Positions 5,710-13,051 are shown, counted from the first letter of the stretch. The stretch: DNA of 13,397 nucleotides from an uncultured Slackia sp. (GCA_934646845.1 CAKUEV010000033.1:1-13397); one strand, 5' to 3'. Translations and numbers: made by a program. The notes: generated by a model not told the origin, from the sequence alone.

Positions 5710-7506
5710 ATGAGCATTGAGAATGGTATGAGCCGTCGTAACTTCTTGTCTGGCGCCGCTGTCGCGGGTGCCGCGATTGCTGGCATGGCTGGCTTGAGCG
5801 CTTGCTCGCCGTCTGCTTCCAGCTCCAAGAGCGACGCCAAGGCCGATACCAAGGCCGCCGCTACGGGCGAGACCACGATGGGCTTCGACGGCACGGGCGC
5901 TATGCCTTGGCTCGGCGAGAAGCCCCAGATTTCCGATTCCGACGTCGAGGAGACCGTTGACGCTGACGTTGTCGTCGTTGGCCTCGGTTGCGCTGGCGTT
6001 CCCGCCGCTCGTGCCGCTGCGGAAGCCGGCGCGAAGGTCGTCGCGCTCGAGGCGTCGCCGAAACTTAACTCCGTCGCTTCCGATATGGCTATTTTCGGTG
6101 GTCAGACGCAGGCTAAATGGGGCCGCGGCGATGGCTACATGGACAAGAAGACCGTCGTGAACATGCACATGGAGGAAGGCAGCCACCATGTGAACCAGTC
6201 CATCATGTCGACCTACTACGACAACTCTGGCGAAGCGCTTGATTGGTTCATTTCCGCCTCCAAGAACCTCTACATCGCTCCTGAAAGCTATGCTGAGATT
6301 CCCACCGAGAGCCAGAAGAACTACATGTACCCCTACATGTATCCTATGCCGGATACCTACGATTACACAAAAGAAGACCTTCCGTGCTACCCCACCTCGG
6401 TTGGCTTCAGCAGCCTGGCCACCGTGCAGGCCGATAACCTGCAGGTCGCTGTAGACGCGGGCGCCGATGTTCGCTATGAAACCAAGGGCGTCGAGCTCAT
6501 CCAGGATTCCGATGGTGCCATCGCCGGCATTTATGCCCAGAAGAACGGCTCCGAGAAATACATCAAGATCAACGCCAAGGCTGTTGTTATCGCCACCGGC
6601 GACTACCTGGCCAATGAGGACATGATGAAGTTCTACGCTCCTCAGTGCGTTGAGAATGGCATTCAGATTCTCTCCCTCGATATGGATGCCGATGGCAACT
6701 ACACCAACGTTGGCGACGGCCACAAGATGGGTGCGTGGGCCGGTGCTCATATCGAGCAGTGGCATGCGCCGATGATTCACCACATGGGCGGCGGCGCTGG
6801 TGCTGACGGCCGTGGCGTTATCGGCAACAACGGCTTTTTGTGGCTGAATCTGCGCGGCAAGCGCTTCATGAACGAAGACCTTCCTGGTCAGCAGCTTGAG
6901 AACCAGGTTGAGCTTCAGCCTGAGCGCAAGGCCTACCAGTTCTTCGATGCCAGCTGGCCCGAGCAGCTCAAGTACTTCCCGGCCGCCCATGGTGTTGCAT
7001 GCATCTATCGCGAAGAGGAGCTTCCCGAGTACACCGCTTCTGGTCTGCGCATTAACGTGCGTACCCAGAAAGACATCGACACGGCTGTTACCGAGGGCCG
7101 TTGCCTGAAGGCCGACACCATCGATGAGCTGCTTTCCAAGATCGAGGGCATCGACATCGACGAGGCGAAGAAGTCCATCGATCGCTACAACGAACTGTGC
7201 AAGGCTGGCGAAGACACCGACTTCTTCAAGAGCTCTCAGCGTCTGTTCGCTCTGGAAAATGGCCCGTTCTACGCTGCTGAGTGCGGCTGTGCTCTTACGC
7301 TGGGCAACCTGGGCGGCTTCGATTCCGACGACGAGTGCCATGTGTATGACAACGACCGCAAGCTCATCAAGGGTCTGTATGCCTGCGGCGCTCCGCAGGG
7401 CGGCCGTTTCGCCGTGCAGTACCCCATCTCGTTGAAGGGCCTGTCTTCGGGCATGTGCATGGTGTACGGCAAGATTGCTGGCGAAAACGCCGCTGCCGGC
7501 AAATAA
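5710..7506 (+). CDS. Tat-exported lipoprotein FAD-dependent reductase (FAD_binding_2, fumarate reductase-like fold)
   Basis: Residues 8-13 read SRRNFL, a twin-arginine motif, followed by a hydrophobic stretch and the lipobox LSAC (C32) and a Ser/Lys/Ala-rich linker. The mature protein is thus likely a lipid-anchored extracytoplasmic flavoprotein. The FAD-binding Rossmann motif VVVVGLGCAGVPAA is at about 87-100, with ATGDY near 295-299 and a C-terminal GLYACGAPQGG (555-565) that closes the FAD site. There is no haem motif (CxxCH) and no FMN-binding domain, so electrons must come from a separate partner not seen here. The usual fumarate reductase catalytic segments are changed: LTLGNLGG replaces HHTMGG (529-536), and FAVQYPISLKGLSSGM (567-582) replaces HGANRLGG. 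The substrate is therefore unknown and probably not fumarate. Codon use (more GCT, GTT, AAG, AAC than the dap genes) and a strong AAAGGGAGG ribosome-binding site suggest high expression. Confidence 0.9.
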   Translation: MSIENGMSRRNFLSGAAVAGAAIAGMAGLSACSPSASSSKSDAKADTKAAATGETTMGFDGTGAMPWLGEKPQISDSDVEETVDADVVVVGLGCAGVPAARAAAEAGAKVVALEASPKLNSVASDMAIFGGQTQAKWGRGDGYMDKKTVVNMHMEEGSHHVNQSIMSTYYDNSGEALDWFISASKNLYIAPESYAEIPTESQKNYMYPYMYPMPDTYDYTKEDLPCYPTSVGFSSLATVQADNLQVAVDAGADVRYETKGVELIQDSDGAIAGIYAQKNGSEKYIKINAKAVVIATGDYLANEDMMKFYAPQCVENGIQILSLDMDADGNYTNVGDGHKMGAWAGAHIEQWHAPMIHHMGGGAGADGRGVIGNNGFLWLNLRGKRFMNEDLPGQQLENQVELQPERKAYQFFDASWPEQLKYFPAAHGVACIYREEELPEYTASGLRINVRTQKDIDTAVTEGRCLKADTIDELLSKIEGIDIDEAKKSIDRYNELCKAGEDTDFFKSSQRLFALENGPFYAAECGCALTLGNLGGFDSDDECHVYDNDRKLIKGLYACGAPQGGRFAVQYPISLKGLSSGMCMVYGKIAGENAAAGK

Positions 7507-7553
7507 TGAGTTGGCGCTGACGTTTCGCAGCGCGGCAACACAATAATCCGTAA

Positions 7554-7602
7554 GGGCCGATCCCACCCCTCCACCTTCCCTTCAAGGAATCGGCCCCTTT
7601 TT
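7554..7602 (+). terminator. Terminator of the flavoprotein gene
   Basis: GGGCCGAT (7554-7561) pairs with ATCGGCCC (7589-7596), followed by CTTTTT. The stem lies 47 bases after the stop codon. The 27-base loop is long and pyrimidine-rich. Confidence 0.7.
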
Positions 7603-7604
7603 AG

Positions 7605-7636
7605 AAAAGGCTCGAGCTTTGCGGCTCGAGCCTTTT
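7605..7636. terminator. Bidirectional terminator, perfect 13-bp palindrome
   Basis: AAAAGGCTCGAGC (7605-7617) and GCTCGAGCCTTTT (7624-7636) are exact complements with a six-base loop. A and T runs on both flanks let it work for the rightward flavoprotein transcript and for the leftward DUF1653 gene that ends at 7659. Confidence 0.8.
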
Positions 7637-7658
7637 GTGGTTGGGGAAGAAAATGGGG

Positions 7659-7883
7659 CTATGCTTTTTCGAATCGGTATCGCTGCTTGGCATCGGGGTA
7701 TTTATCGTGGTCGACTTCGCCCGCAAACATGTCGAGCGGTCGCGCCCAAAGGCCGCGTTCGCCATAGAGCGCGCGGTAAATGACCAAGGGTTCTTCGGTC
7801 TCAGAGTGTTTCGCCACGCCAATGACCTCGTATTCGTTTCCTTTGAAGTGGCGATATACGCCCGGGGTGATTTCGCGTTCCAC
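7659..7883 (-). CDS. DUF1653 family small protein
   Basis: This 74-residue protein starts at GTG (7883) with AGGAGG five bases upstream and ends at TAG (7659). It has the family pattern: [36 protein letters not shown] near residues 6-41 followed by [14 protein letters not shown] near 45-57. DUF1653 proteins are small all-beta cytoplasmic proteins of unknown function, and the length here is normal. The open frame continues upstream through the tRNA-Ser(UGA) gene, but that part is not real coding sequence: the tRNA terminator lies between them. A separate promoter was not recognised, and readthrough from the tRNA is possible. It ends just before the bidirectional terminator. Confidence 0.8.
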   Translation of the reverse strand: MEREITPGVYRHFKGNEYEVIGVAKHSETEEPLVIYRALYGERGLWARPLDMFAGEVDHDKYPDAKQRYRFEKA

Positions 7884-7979
7884 GGTTCCTCCTGCCAAAG
7901 CTTCACCCTTCGCGCCTTCAGTCGTTTTTGAGCATCCATTCACGCCAGACTCTTGCGCAGCGTCTGAATGCCTTAAACG

Positions 7980-8007
7980 AAAAAGCGCCGTCCGGGGGGG
8001 ACGGCGC
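7980..8007 (-). terminator. Terminator of tRNA-Ser(UGA)
   Basis: On the minus strand a perfect 9-bp stem GCGCCGTCC/GGACGGCGC (8007-7999 with 7993-7985) is followed by TTTTT, 10 bases after the CCA end of the tRNA. Confidence 0.85.
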
Positions 8008-8017
8008 AATAACTCAA

Positions 8018-8105
8018 TGGCGGAGGAAGTAGGATTTGAACCCACGGTACCTTGCGGCACAACAGTTTTCAAGACTGCCGCCTTCAACCACTCGGCCATT
8101 CCTCC
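8018..8105 (-). tRNA. tRNA-Ser(UGA)
   Basis: This is an 88-base gene with encoded CCA (8018-8020). The acceptor arm GGAGGAA pairs with TTCCTCC, the D arm begins TGGCCGAGTGG, the anticodon loop CTTGAAA carries UGA, a long variable arm of the class II type follows, and GGTTCAAAT forms the T loop. Translating either strand through it produces typical false protein hits. Confidence 0.97.
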
Positions 8106-8116
8106 AAAGCCCTGAA

Positions 8117-8144
8117 AGCATACCACAAAGCTCGTTGCCTTCAA
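8117..8144 (-). promoter_or_regulatory. Promoter of tRNA-Ser(UGA)
   Basis: The minus strand reads TTGAAG (8144-8139), a 16-base spacer, then TATGCT (8122-8117), and the first tRNA base is at 8105. Spacing fits a stable-RNA promoter. No gene is seen in 8106-8344; besides this promoter it holds a GCTGCG/CGCAGC hairpin near 8258-8273. Confidence 0.6.
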
Positions 8145-8344
8145 GAAAATGCGTCGACGTTCCTTGAAATTGTGTGAGTGCGCGGCGTATGCATGGCGCG
8201 CACGCTTGTGCGATTTCATAGAGACGCCCCTCGCGAGTCTTTTCGTTGGGGCACCCGCTGCGGACGCGCAGCATTGTCGTTACGGCGGCTTGTTTGCGCC
8301 GGAGTGCTTGTTTGGTGCCGTGCCCGTGGCTTAAATCGGGGCCG

Positions 8345-10264
8345 TTATGCCGTCGCGGCGGTTTGGGCGAGCTCCGATTCGTTTTGCTCCAAGTATTTGC
8401 GCATGGAGTAGTGCGCGATGTCGCTTCGGTTGATGACGCCTACGAGCTGGTCTTCGTCGGTCACAGGGACCTTCTTCAAGTGATTCTCGCCCAATATACG
8501 GCACACCTCGCGAATGTCGGTATGCACGTCAATCGAAATCACGCCATGCGTCGCGATGTCGTACGCGCGCATCTTCATGATTTTCGCGGCTTTCACGGCG
8601 AAGTCGTCGCTGCTCGATTCGGTGAGCATAATGAGCGCCACCGGGTCGGTGTAGGTGCTGTGGCGCTTCGAGAGGAAGCGGGCCACGTCGCCGTCCGATA
8701 CAAACGCGATAGGCTTGCCGTTTCCATCCACGATGGGCGCCGCCGAAATATGATGGTCGACCAGCAGTTTTACGGCATCGAAAACCGTTGCATTCTCGGG
8801 CAGGGTGAACACGTCGCATTTCATGATGCTTTCGAGCACGGAACGCTTGGCGTTGTCGGGGTCGGCCTCGGCTGCGTCGCTCGGTTTGTCTTTCACGAAA
8901 ATCACGGTAAGCACGAAACCGATAAGGCACAACACCGTGGCACCCGCGAACGCCATATTCACGCCGAAAATGCCCGCATGTACGGGGTCGGTCGCGCCCG
9001 CGCTCATATTCGTCGCGATAGAGGAAATGGAGACGAGCAGCGCCGTGCCGAACGAGCCTGCCACCTGGCGCAGGGTATTGTTCACCGAGGTGCCGTGGTT
9101 CATGAGGCTATTGTCGAGCGCATTCATAGCCCATGTGGTAATGGGCATGTTCACGAGCGAAAGCGAGAACATGCGCACCGTGTACAGAATGGTGAGGTAA
9201 ATCAATCCCGTCGAGTCGCCCAGGAATGCGAATGCGAGCGTCGAGAGGGTGAGCACGCTCGTGCCAATGAGGCTCAGCACGCGCGGGCCGTGCTTGTCGA
9301 AAAGGCGTCCGGCAATGGGGCCCATCGCGCCCATCACAATGGCGCCCGGCAGAATGACCAGGCCTGAAATGGTCGCCGAATAACCCAGGTAGCTCTGCAG
9401 GTAGATAGGCATCAGAATGCCTGCCGCCAAAAGCGCGCCCTGCACGAGCATGCCAATAATGGTGCCCACCAGGAATTTCTTGTTCGCAAGCACGCGCACC
9501 TCGAGCATGGGGCAATCCATCTTCAACTGGCGACGGAAGAACAGCACCACGACAATGGCGCCGACGAGCGTGATCACCGCATCGGCGATGTTGAGCCCGT
9601 TCGAGCCGATGGTCGAAAAGCCATACAGAAGGCCGCCGAAACCGATGGTCGAAAGCGCGACCGAAGGCTTATCGAGCGGCAGGTTCTTCGACTCGTTCTT
9701 CGGCGTGCTTTTCAATGCGAACCAGGCGCAGATAATGCCTGCTGCCGAAAGCGCCACCACAATCCAGAACAGCACGTGCCAGTTGTAGACATCGATCACG
9801 AAACCGGCCGCCGAAGGGCCAACGGCGGGCGCGAATGCGATGACGATGCCGAACAGGCCCATGGCTGAACCGCGGCGTTCAGGCGGGAAGGTGAGCATGA
9901 GCACCGTCATGACCATGGGCATCAAAATGCCCGCGCCGGCTGCCTGCAGCAAACGGCCGGCGAGCAGCACGGGGAAATTGGGGCCCCAACCCGCGAGCGC
10001 CGAACCGGCGGTGAAAATGAGCATCGACACCGTGAATAGGTTGCGTGTGGAATAGCGGTCGATCAGGTAAGCGGTAATGGGAATCATAATGGCGTTGACC
10101 AGGGTGAAGCCCGTGGTGAGCCATTGCGCCGTTGCCGCATCGACGTTCATTTCCGTCATGATGGAAGGCAAGGCGGGCGTGACCAGCGTTTGGTTCAGCA
10201 CGGTCACGAATGTGCCGAAGATCATGACGACAAGCATAATTATTTGATGTCGAGCCAATTTCAA
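8345..10264 (-). CDS. DHA2-family MFS transporter fused to a C-terminal CBS-domain pair
   Basis: The frame gives 639 residues from TTG at 10264. Fourteen hydrophobic segments fill residues 8 to about 455, as in drug:proton antiporters of the DHA2 group (EmrB/QacA type). The loop LIDRYSTRNLF corresponds to motif A, and GIVIAFAPAVGPSAAGFV to the antiporter motif C. An acidic linker (KDKPSDAAEADPDNAKR) leads to two CBS domains: about 475-535, with PIAFVSDGDVARFL, and about 565-625, with LVGVINRSDI. CBS pairs bind adenine nucleotides in other proteins, so transport could be gated by energy state; this is inference. The TTG start is chosen because GGAGGGGAG lies eight bases upstream. The longer frame from 10432 begins inside the predicted -10 element. 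The substrate is unknown. No clear terminator follows the stop. Confidence 0.88.
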   Translation of the reverse strand: MKLARHQIIMLVVMIFGTFVTVLNQTLVTPALPSIMTEMNVDAATAQWLTTGFTLVNAIMIPITAYLIDRYSTRNLFTVSMLIFTAGSALAGWGPNFPVLLAGRLLQAAGAGILMPMVMTVLMLTFPPERRGSAMGLFGIVIAFAPAVGPSAAGFVIDVYNWHVLFWIVVALSAAGIICAWFALKSTPKNESKNLPLDKPSVALSTIGFGGLLYGFSTIGSNGLNIADAVITLVGAIVVVLFFRRQLKMDCPMLEVRVLANKKFLVGTIIGMLVQGALLAAGILMPIYLQSYLGYSATISGLVILPGAIVMGAMGPIAGRLFDKHGPRVLSLIGTSVLTLSTLAFAFLGDSTGLIYLTILYTVRMFSLSLVNMPITTWAMNALDNSLMNHGTSVNNTLRQVAGSFGTALLVSISSIATNMSAGATDPVHAGIFGVNMAFAGATVLCLIGFVLTVIFVKDKPSDAAEADPDNAKRSVLESIMKCDVFTLPENATVFDAVKLLVDHHISAAPIVDGNGKPIAFVSDGDVARFLSKRHSTYTDPVALIMLTESSSDDFAVKAAKIMKMRAYDIATHGVISIDVHTDIREVCRILGENHLKKVPVTDEDQLVGVINRSDIAHYSMRKYLEQNESELAQTAATA

Positions 10265-10396
10265 GTTGAAAGCTCCCCTCCGCGGCGTGTGCCGCAACGT
10301 TTTCGGGCCGGTTGTAGCGCTCCGGCGAAGCGATTTGGATTGAGCGCGCACGAAGCTAGAGGCGTAGTCGCCTTCAACACGCATGCTGCTCCAAGG

Positions 10397-10419
10397 AAAA
10401 ATGCCTCCAAGTGGGAGGC
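10397..10419 (-). terminator. Possible leader attenuator before the MFS-CBS gene
   Basis: On the minus strand GCCTCC/GGAGGC with a five-base loop is followed by ATTTTT, starting a few bases after the predicted transcription start. The stem is only 6 bp, so termination would be weak. No regulator or competing structure was identified. Confidence 0.3.
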
Positions 10420-10430
10420 GAGACCCCTTC

Positions 10431-10436
10431 ATTATA
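10431..10436 (-). promoter_or_regulatory. -10 element of the MFS-CBS promoter
   Basis: The minus strand shows a perfect TATAAT about 165 bases before the TTG start codon. No good -35 lies at the expected distance. The upstream in-frame ATG overlaps this hexamer, which argues against the longer protein. Confidence 0.5.
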
Positions 10437-10561
10437 GGAACGCCTCGAAACCGACTCGCCCGTCGCGCGCGATTTTGCGGAAAGGCGGCACCGCAGATTC
10501 ACGCCATGTTCACAGCTTGGTGGTCGATTCGCGAAAACCTCCGCAGCGCGCGGGCATGCTC

Positions 10562-10567
10562 TACAAT
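10562..10567 (+). promoter_or_regulatory. -10 element of the tadA-ispE promoter
   Basis: TACAAT lies 35 bases before the chosen tadA start. The -35 region is not recognisable. The call rests on the hexamer and its position. Confidence 0.35.
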
Positions 10568-10602
10568 GCACACTGCATATATATATGAAGGAAGGGGCTT
10601 GC

Positions 10603-11121
10603 ATGGCATGGAGCTATGAGGGCATGTCGCTCGCCGAAGCGTGGCGGTCGGCCGACGATGTTGCCGAAGATGACGAGCGCTTCATGCGTGCAGCTCTTGA
10701 GCAGGCAAAACGTGCGGCATGCGAGGGCGAGGTGCCCATAGGCGCCGTGGTGGTGTGCCAAGGTGAGGTTGTCGCCGAGGCCCGCAACCATAGGGAAGCC
10801 GACGCCGACCCCTCGGCGCATGCAGAGTTTTCCGCCATCATGCAGGCGTCGCGCGAGCTCGAACGCTGGCGTCTTCCCGACTGCACGGTGTATGTCACGC
10901 TCGAGCCGTGCATTATGTGCGCGGGCCTTATGCACCAAGCGCGCATTGGCCGATGCGTGTACGGCGCGCCCGATGCCAAGGCGGGCGCATTGGGGTCGCT
11001 GTATTCGATACATGCCGACGAACGGCTCAACCATACGTTTGAGGTTCAGTCGGGCGTGCTTGCGAGTGAGTGTGCCGCCGTGCTTTCGGAATTCTTCGAA
11101 GCGCGCCGCGGCGAGAAATAG
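10603..11121 (+). CDS. tadA: tRNA-specific adenosine deaminase
   Basis: This 172-residue zinc deaminase converts adenosine to inosine at the wobble position of tRNA-Arg(ACG). The zinc and proton-shuttle motif HAEF is at 73-76 (H73, E75), and the second zinc motif TLEPCIMCAG spans 99-108 (C103, C106). GEVPIGAVVV (42-51) and the substrate-side RNHRE (61-65) are typical. About 20 residues precede the usual start of the fold. ATG 10603 is preferred because AAGGAAGGGG lies just upstream. An ATG at 10585 would put that sequence inside the gene. ispE starts 12 bases after the stop, so the two are probably cotranscribed. Confidence 0.95.
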   Translation: MAWSYEGMSLAEAWRSADDVAEDDERFMRAALEQAKRAACEGEVPIGAVVVCQGEVVAEARNHREADADPSAHAEFSAIMQASRELERWRLPDCTVYVTLEPCIMCAGLMHQARIGRCVYGAPDAKAGALGSLYSIHADERLNHTFEVQSGVLASECAAVLSEFFEARRGEK

Positions 11122-11133
11122 GAAGGCAATGAC

Positions 11134-12126
11134 ATGAAACAGACTCTCACGGTGTTTTCCCCCGCGAAGGTGAATTTGCAGCTCGAGATTGGCGAGCGCC
11201 GCGCCGACGGTTTCCATCAGGCGAAATCAATCATGCAGGCGTTGACGCTGCATGATATGGTCACGGTCGTTCTTGACGATGGCGTGGATGCGCACTTGAA
11301 CCCTGATGGCTTCAACGATTTCGCGATCGACGTGACGTGCACGACATTTGAGGGCATTCCCGAATTGGATGTGGCTCCTGAAAGCAACATCGCTTACAAG
11401 GCTGCGGCGGCGCTTGCCGAAAAGCTCGGTCACGAACAGGGGCATGTTTCCATCCATATCGAAAAGCATATTCCGTTCGAGGCCGGCCTTGGTGGCGGCT
11501 CGTCGAATGCGGCGGCCGTTATCGCCGGGCTGTGCCGCGCTTGGGGCGAAGATGCCGCGAGCGAGGCCGCGCTTGACGTGGCGCGCGCATTGGGCGCCGA
11601 CGTGGCGTTTTTCCTTCATGGCGGTTGTGTGCAGCTGGGGGAGAAAGGCGATGTGCTCGAGCGCACGTTCGAGCCTACGCGCGGCACGGTGGTCCTCGTG
11701 AAAATTGACGAAGGCGTGTCTACGAAAGCCGCATATGCCGCATTCGACGAGCTGGCGGCCGTACAGCATGCCGAATCGACCGACGCAATTGAGTCGGCTG
11801 TTGAATTGCCATTGTTCAATAATCTTGCTGCGGCGTCTGAGCAGGTGCTTCCCGCCCTTGCCGAGGCGCGCGAGTGGCTCGCGTCTCAGCCGGGCGTTGC
11901 GCATGATGCGGCGGGCAAGGCCGAGGTGCTTTTGTGCGGAAGCGGTTCTGCGACGTTCGCGGTTGTGGAAGACGGCGATTCGATTCGCAAGGCAGCCGAT
12001 ATTGTGGCCGCGGCAAAACTGAAGGGTATGTGGGCGCGCAGCTGCTCGTTTGCCCCCATTGGCGTGCGCGTGCTCGATGGACAAGGCGCAGGTTCGAACC
12101 TCGGTGCTCCGCGTAAGATCTGGTAG
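11134..12126 (+). CDS. ispE: 4-diphosphocytidyl-2-C-methyl-D-erythritol kinase
   Basis: This GHMP kinase phosphorylates CDP-ME in the MEP route to isoprenoid precursors. Motif 1 is SPAKVNLQLEIG (9-20, K12), the ATP-binding glycine-rich loop is GLGGGSSNAAA (118-128), the catalytic aspartate lies in GADVAFF (D156), and the C-terminal LCGSGSATFAV loop closes the site near 270-280. The 330 residues are somewhat longer than the common 280-300, mostly in the second half. GGAAGG lies upstream of the ATG. It forms a two-gene unit with tadA. No terminator with a T-tract was found after the stop. Confidence 0.95.
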   Translation: MKQTLTVFSPAKVNLQLEIGERRADGFHQAKSIMQALTLHDMVTVVLDDGVDAHLNPDGFNDFAIDVTCTTFEGIPELDVAPESNIAYKAAAALAEKLGHEQGHVSIHIEKHIPFEAGLGGGSSNAAAVIAGLCRAWGEDAASEAALDVARALGADVAFFLHGGCVQLGEKGDVLERTFEPTRGTVVLVKIDEGVSTKAAYAAFDELAAVQHAESTDAIESAVELPLFNNLAAASEQVLPALAEAREWLASQPGVAHDAAGKAEVLLCGSGSATFAVVEDGDSIRKAADIVAAAKLKGMWARSCSFAPIGVRVLDGQGAGSNLGAPRKIW

Positions 12127-12207
12127 CGACGGCGCGCGGCGTGGCCCAATTCGTTTAGAGTCGTGCGGCATATGGGGAAGCGCTGCGAGAATTATCGCCC
12201 CCGTTTG

Positions 12208-12249
12208 GGGCTTCGGGTCTTGGGCTTGGACTTTGGGGTCCGGGTTCTG
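12208..12249 (+). repeat. Six degenerate heptad repeats, G-rich, between ispE and lemA
   Basis: The sequence falls into six consecutive 7-base units of general form GGGYYYK, starting GGGCTTC and GGGTCTT. G runs of 3-4 recur at 12207-12210, 12215-12217, 12222-12224, 12235-12238 and 12242-12244. A 7-base period is not compatible with coding. No gene lies in 12127-12400. Confidence 0.55.
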
Positions 12250-12343
12250 GCGCCGCCTTTTCGAGGCGGTCGCTTGCCGGCTCGCCAACGCAACGCTTGG
12301 GTGAACGTTGCTCGCGTAGGCGTTGCGCGAACGCCCGATTCCG

Positions 12344-12349
12344 TATAAT
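12344..12349 (+). promoter_or_regulatory. -10 element of the lemA promoter
   Basis: A perfect TATAAT lies 52 bases before the lemA start. TTGCGC at 12323-12328 is the only -35 candidate and gives a short 15-base spacer. An inverted repeat GGCGTT/AACGCC (12319-12324 and 12330-12335) overlaps that region and could be an operator. Confidence 0.55.
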
Positions 12350-12400
12350 GATGGCACACGGCGCGCAGGGCGCCGAAACTTCCGTCCGAAAGGCGAAATC

Positions 12401-12949
12401 ATGGTACTTGGAATTATTCTCGCGATTATCGTCGTGCTCGTTATTGCGGCGATCATGCTGTACAACAACCTCGTGAAAATGCGCAATATGGTCGACAACG
12501 CCTGGGCGCAAATCGACGTGCAGCTGCAGCGACGTTGCGACCTTATTCCCAATCTGGTCGAAACGGTGAAAGGCTACGCCGCTCATGAGTCGGGCACGCT
12601 TGAGAAGGTGATCGCTGCGCGTTCGGCTGTTACCAATGCAACGACTCCTGAAGCGAAGATGGAAGCCGACAACGCCCTGAGCGGCACGTTGAAGTCGCTG
12701 TTCGCAGTTTCCGAGGCTTATCCCGAGCTGAAGGCGAATGCGAACTTCCAGCAACTCCAGTCGCAGCTGGCCGATACGGAAGATAAAATCAGCTACATGC
12801 GCCAGAGCTTCAACGATACGGTCATGAAGTACAACACGGCCATTCAGACGTTCCCCGCCGTGTTGTTCGCCGGCATGTTCGGCTTCAAGGAGCGTTCGAG
12901 CTTCGATGCCCAGGCTGGTGCGGAGGTTGCTCCGAAGGTGACCTTCTAA
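12401..12949 (+). CDS. lemA: LemA family membrane protein
   Basis: The 182 residues start with a hydrophobic segment (about 3-20) and then YNNLV, followed by the family signature DNAWAQIDVQLQRRCDLIPNLV (about 32-53) and VKGYAAHE. The rest is predicted mostly helical, as in the antiparallel helical-bundle LemA fold. The protein is anchored in the membrane with its C-terminal part outside, and its function is poorly defined. Length is normal for the family. ATG 12401 has AAAGG eight bases upstream. The frame opens earlier at 12323, but that stretch contains the TATAAT promoter hexamer. A terminator follows 24 bases after the stop, so it is a single-gene unit. Confidence 0.93.
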   Translation: MVLGIILAIIVVLVIAAIMLYNNLVKMRNMVDNAWAQIDVQLQRRCDLIPNLVETVKGYAAHESGTLEKVIAARSAVTNATTPEAKMEADNALSGTLKSLFAVSEAYPELKANANFQQLQSQLADTEDKISYMRQSFNDTVMKYNTAIQTFPAVLFAGMFGFKERSSFDAQAGAEVAPKVTF

Positions 12950-12973
12950 GCCATCATCGCATAATCCAACAAG

Positions 12974-13001
12974 AAAGCGCCCGTTATCGCGGGCGCTTTT
13001 T
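12974..13001 (+). terminator. Terminator of lemA
   Basis: AAAGCGCCCG (12974-12983) pairs perfectly with CGGGCGCTTT (12990-12999), and the run of T extends to 13001. Confidence 0.9.
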
Positions 13002-13020
13002 CATGTCCAAACCCGCTCAA

Positions 13021-13051
13021 ACCTGTTAAACGCTACGAGCATTTAACAGGT
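13021..13051. repeat. Perfect 10-bp inverted repeat
   Basis: ACCTGTTAAA (13021-13030) and TTTAACAGGT (13042-13051) are exact complements. Inside, GCT/AGC can pair across one mismatch, leaving an ACG loop. No T-tract follows. It could be a regulator or recombinase site. It does not match the dif pattern. Confidence 0.6.

Larger units (their letters stand above)
10265..10602. other. Divergent spacer between the MFS-CBS gene and tadA
   Basis: No gene is seen in these 338 bases. It holds the ribosome-binding site and leader of the transporter, its -10 element (10431-10436), a small leader hairpin (10397-10419) and a -10 element for tadA (10562-10567). Confidence 0.5.

Noticed and set aside
5644..7566. 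640-codon open frame antisense to the flavoprotein gene
   Set aside because: It mirrors the sense gene. The codon bias of the sense strand leaves few stops in that antisense frame, and the translation shows no recognisable domain. Similar long antisense frames over dapA, lysA and ispE have the same cause.
7780..8219. Protein-like frames on both strands through the tRNA-Ser(UGA) gene
   Set aside because: The apparent similarity (AEEVGFEPT and [12 protein letters not shown] type strings) is the well-known false translation of serine tRNA genes.
10265..10432. 56-codon N-terminal extension of the MFS-CBS protein
   Set aside because: Its ATG overlaps the TATAAT hexamer, it has no ribosome-binding site, and the extension is basic and unlike MFS N-termini.
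10585..10602. Upstream ATG for tadA
   Set aside because: It would place the AAGGAAGGGG ribosome-binding sequence inside the gene and has none of its own.
13021..13051. Chromosome dimer resolution (dif) site
   Set aside because: Arm sequences and the 11-base spacer do not fit the XerC/XerD pattern with its 6-8 base centre.
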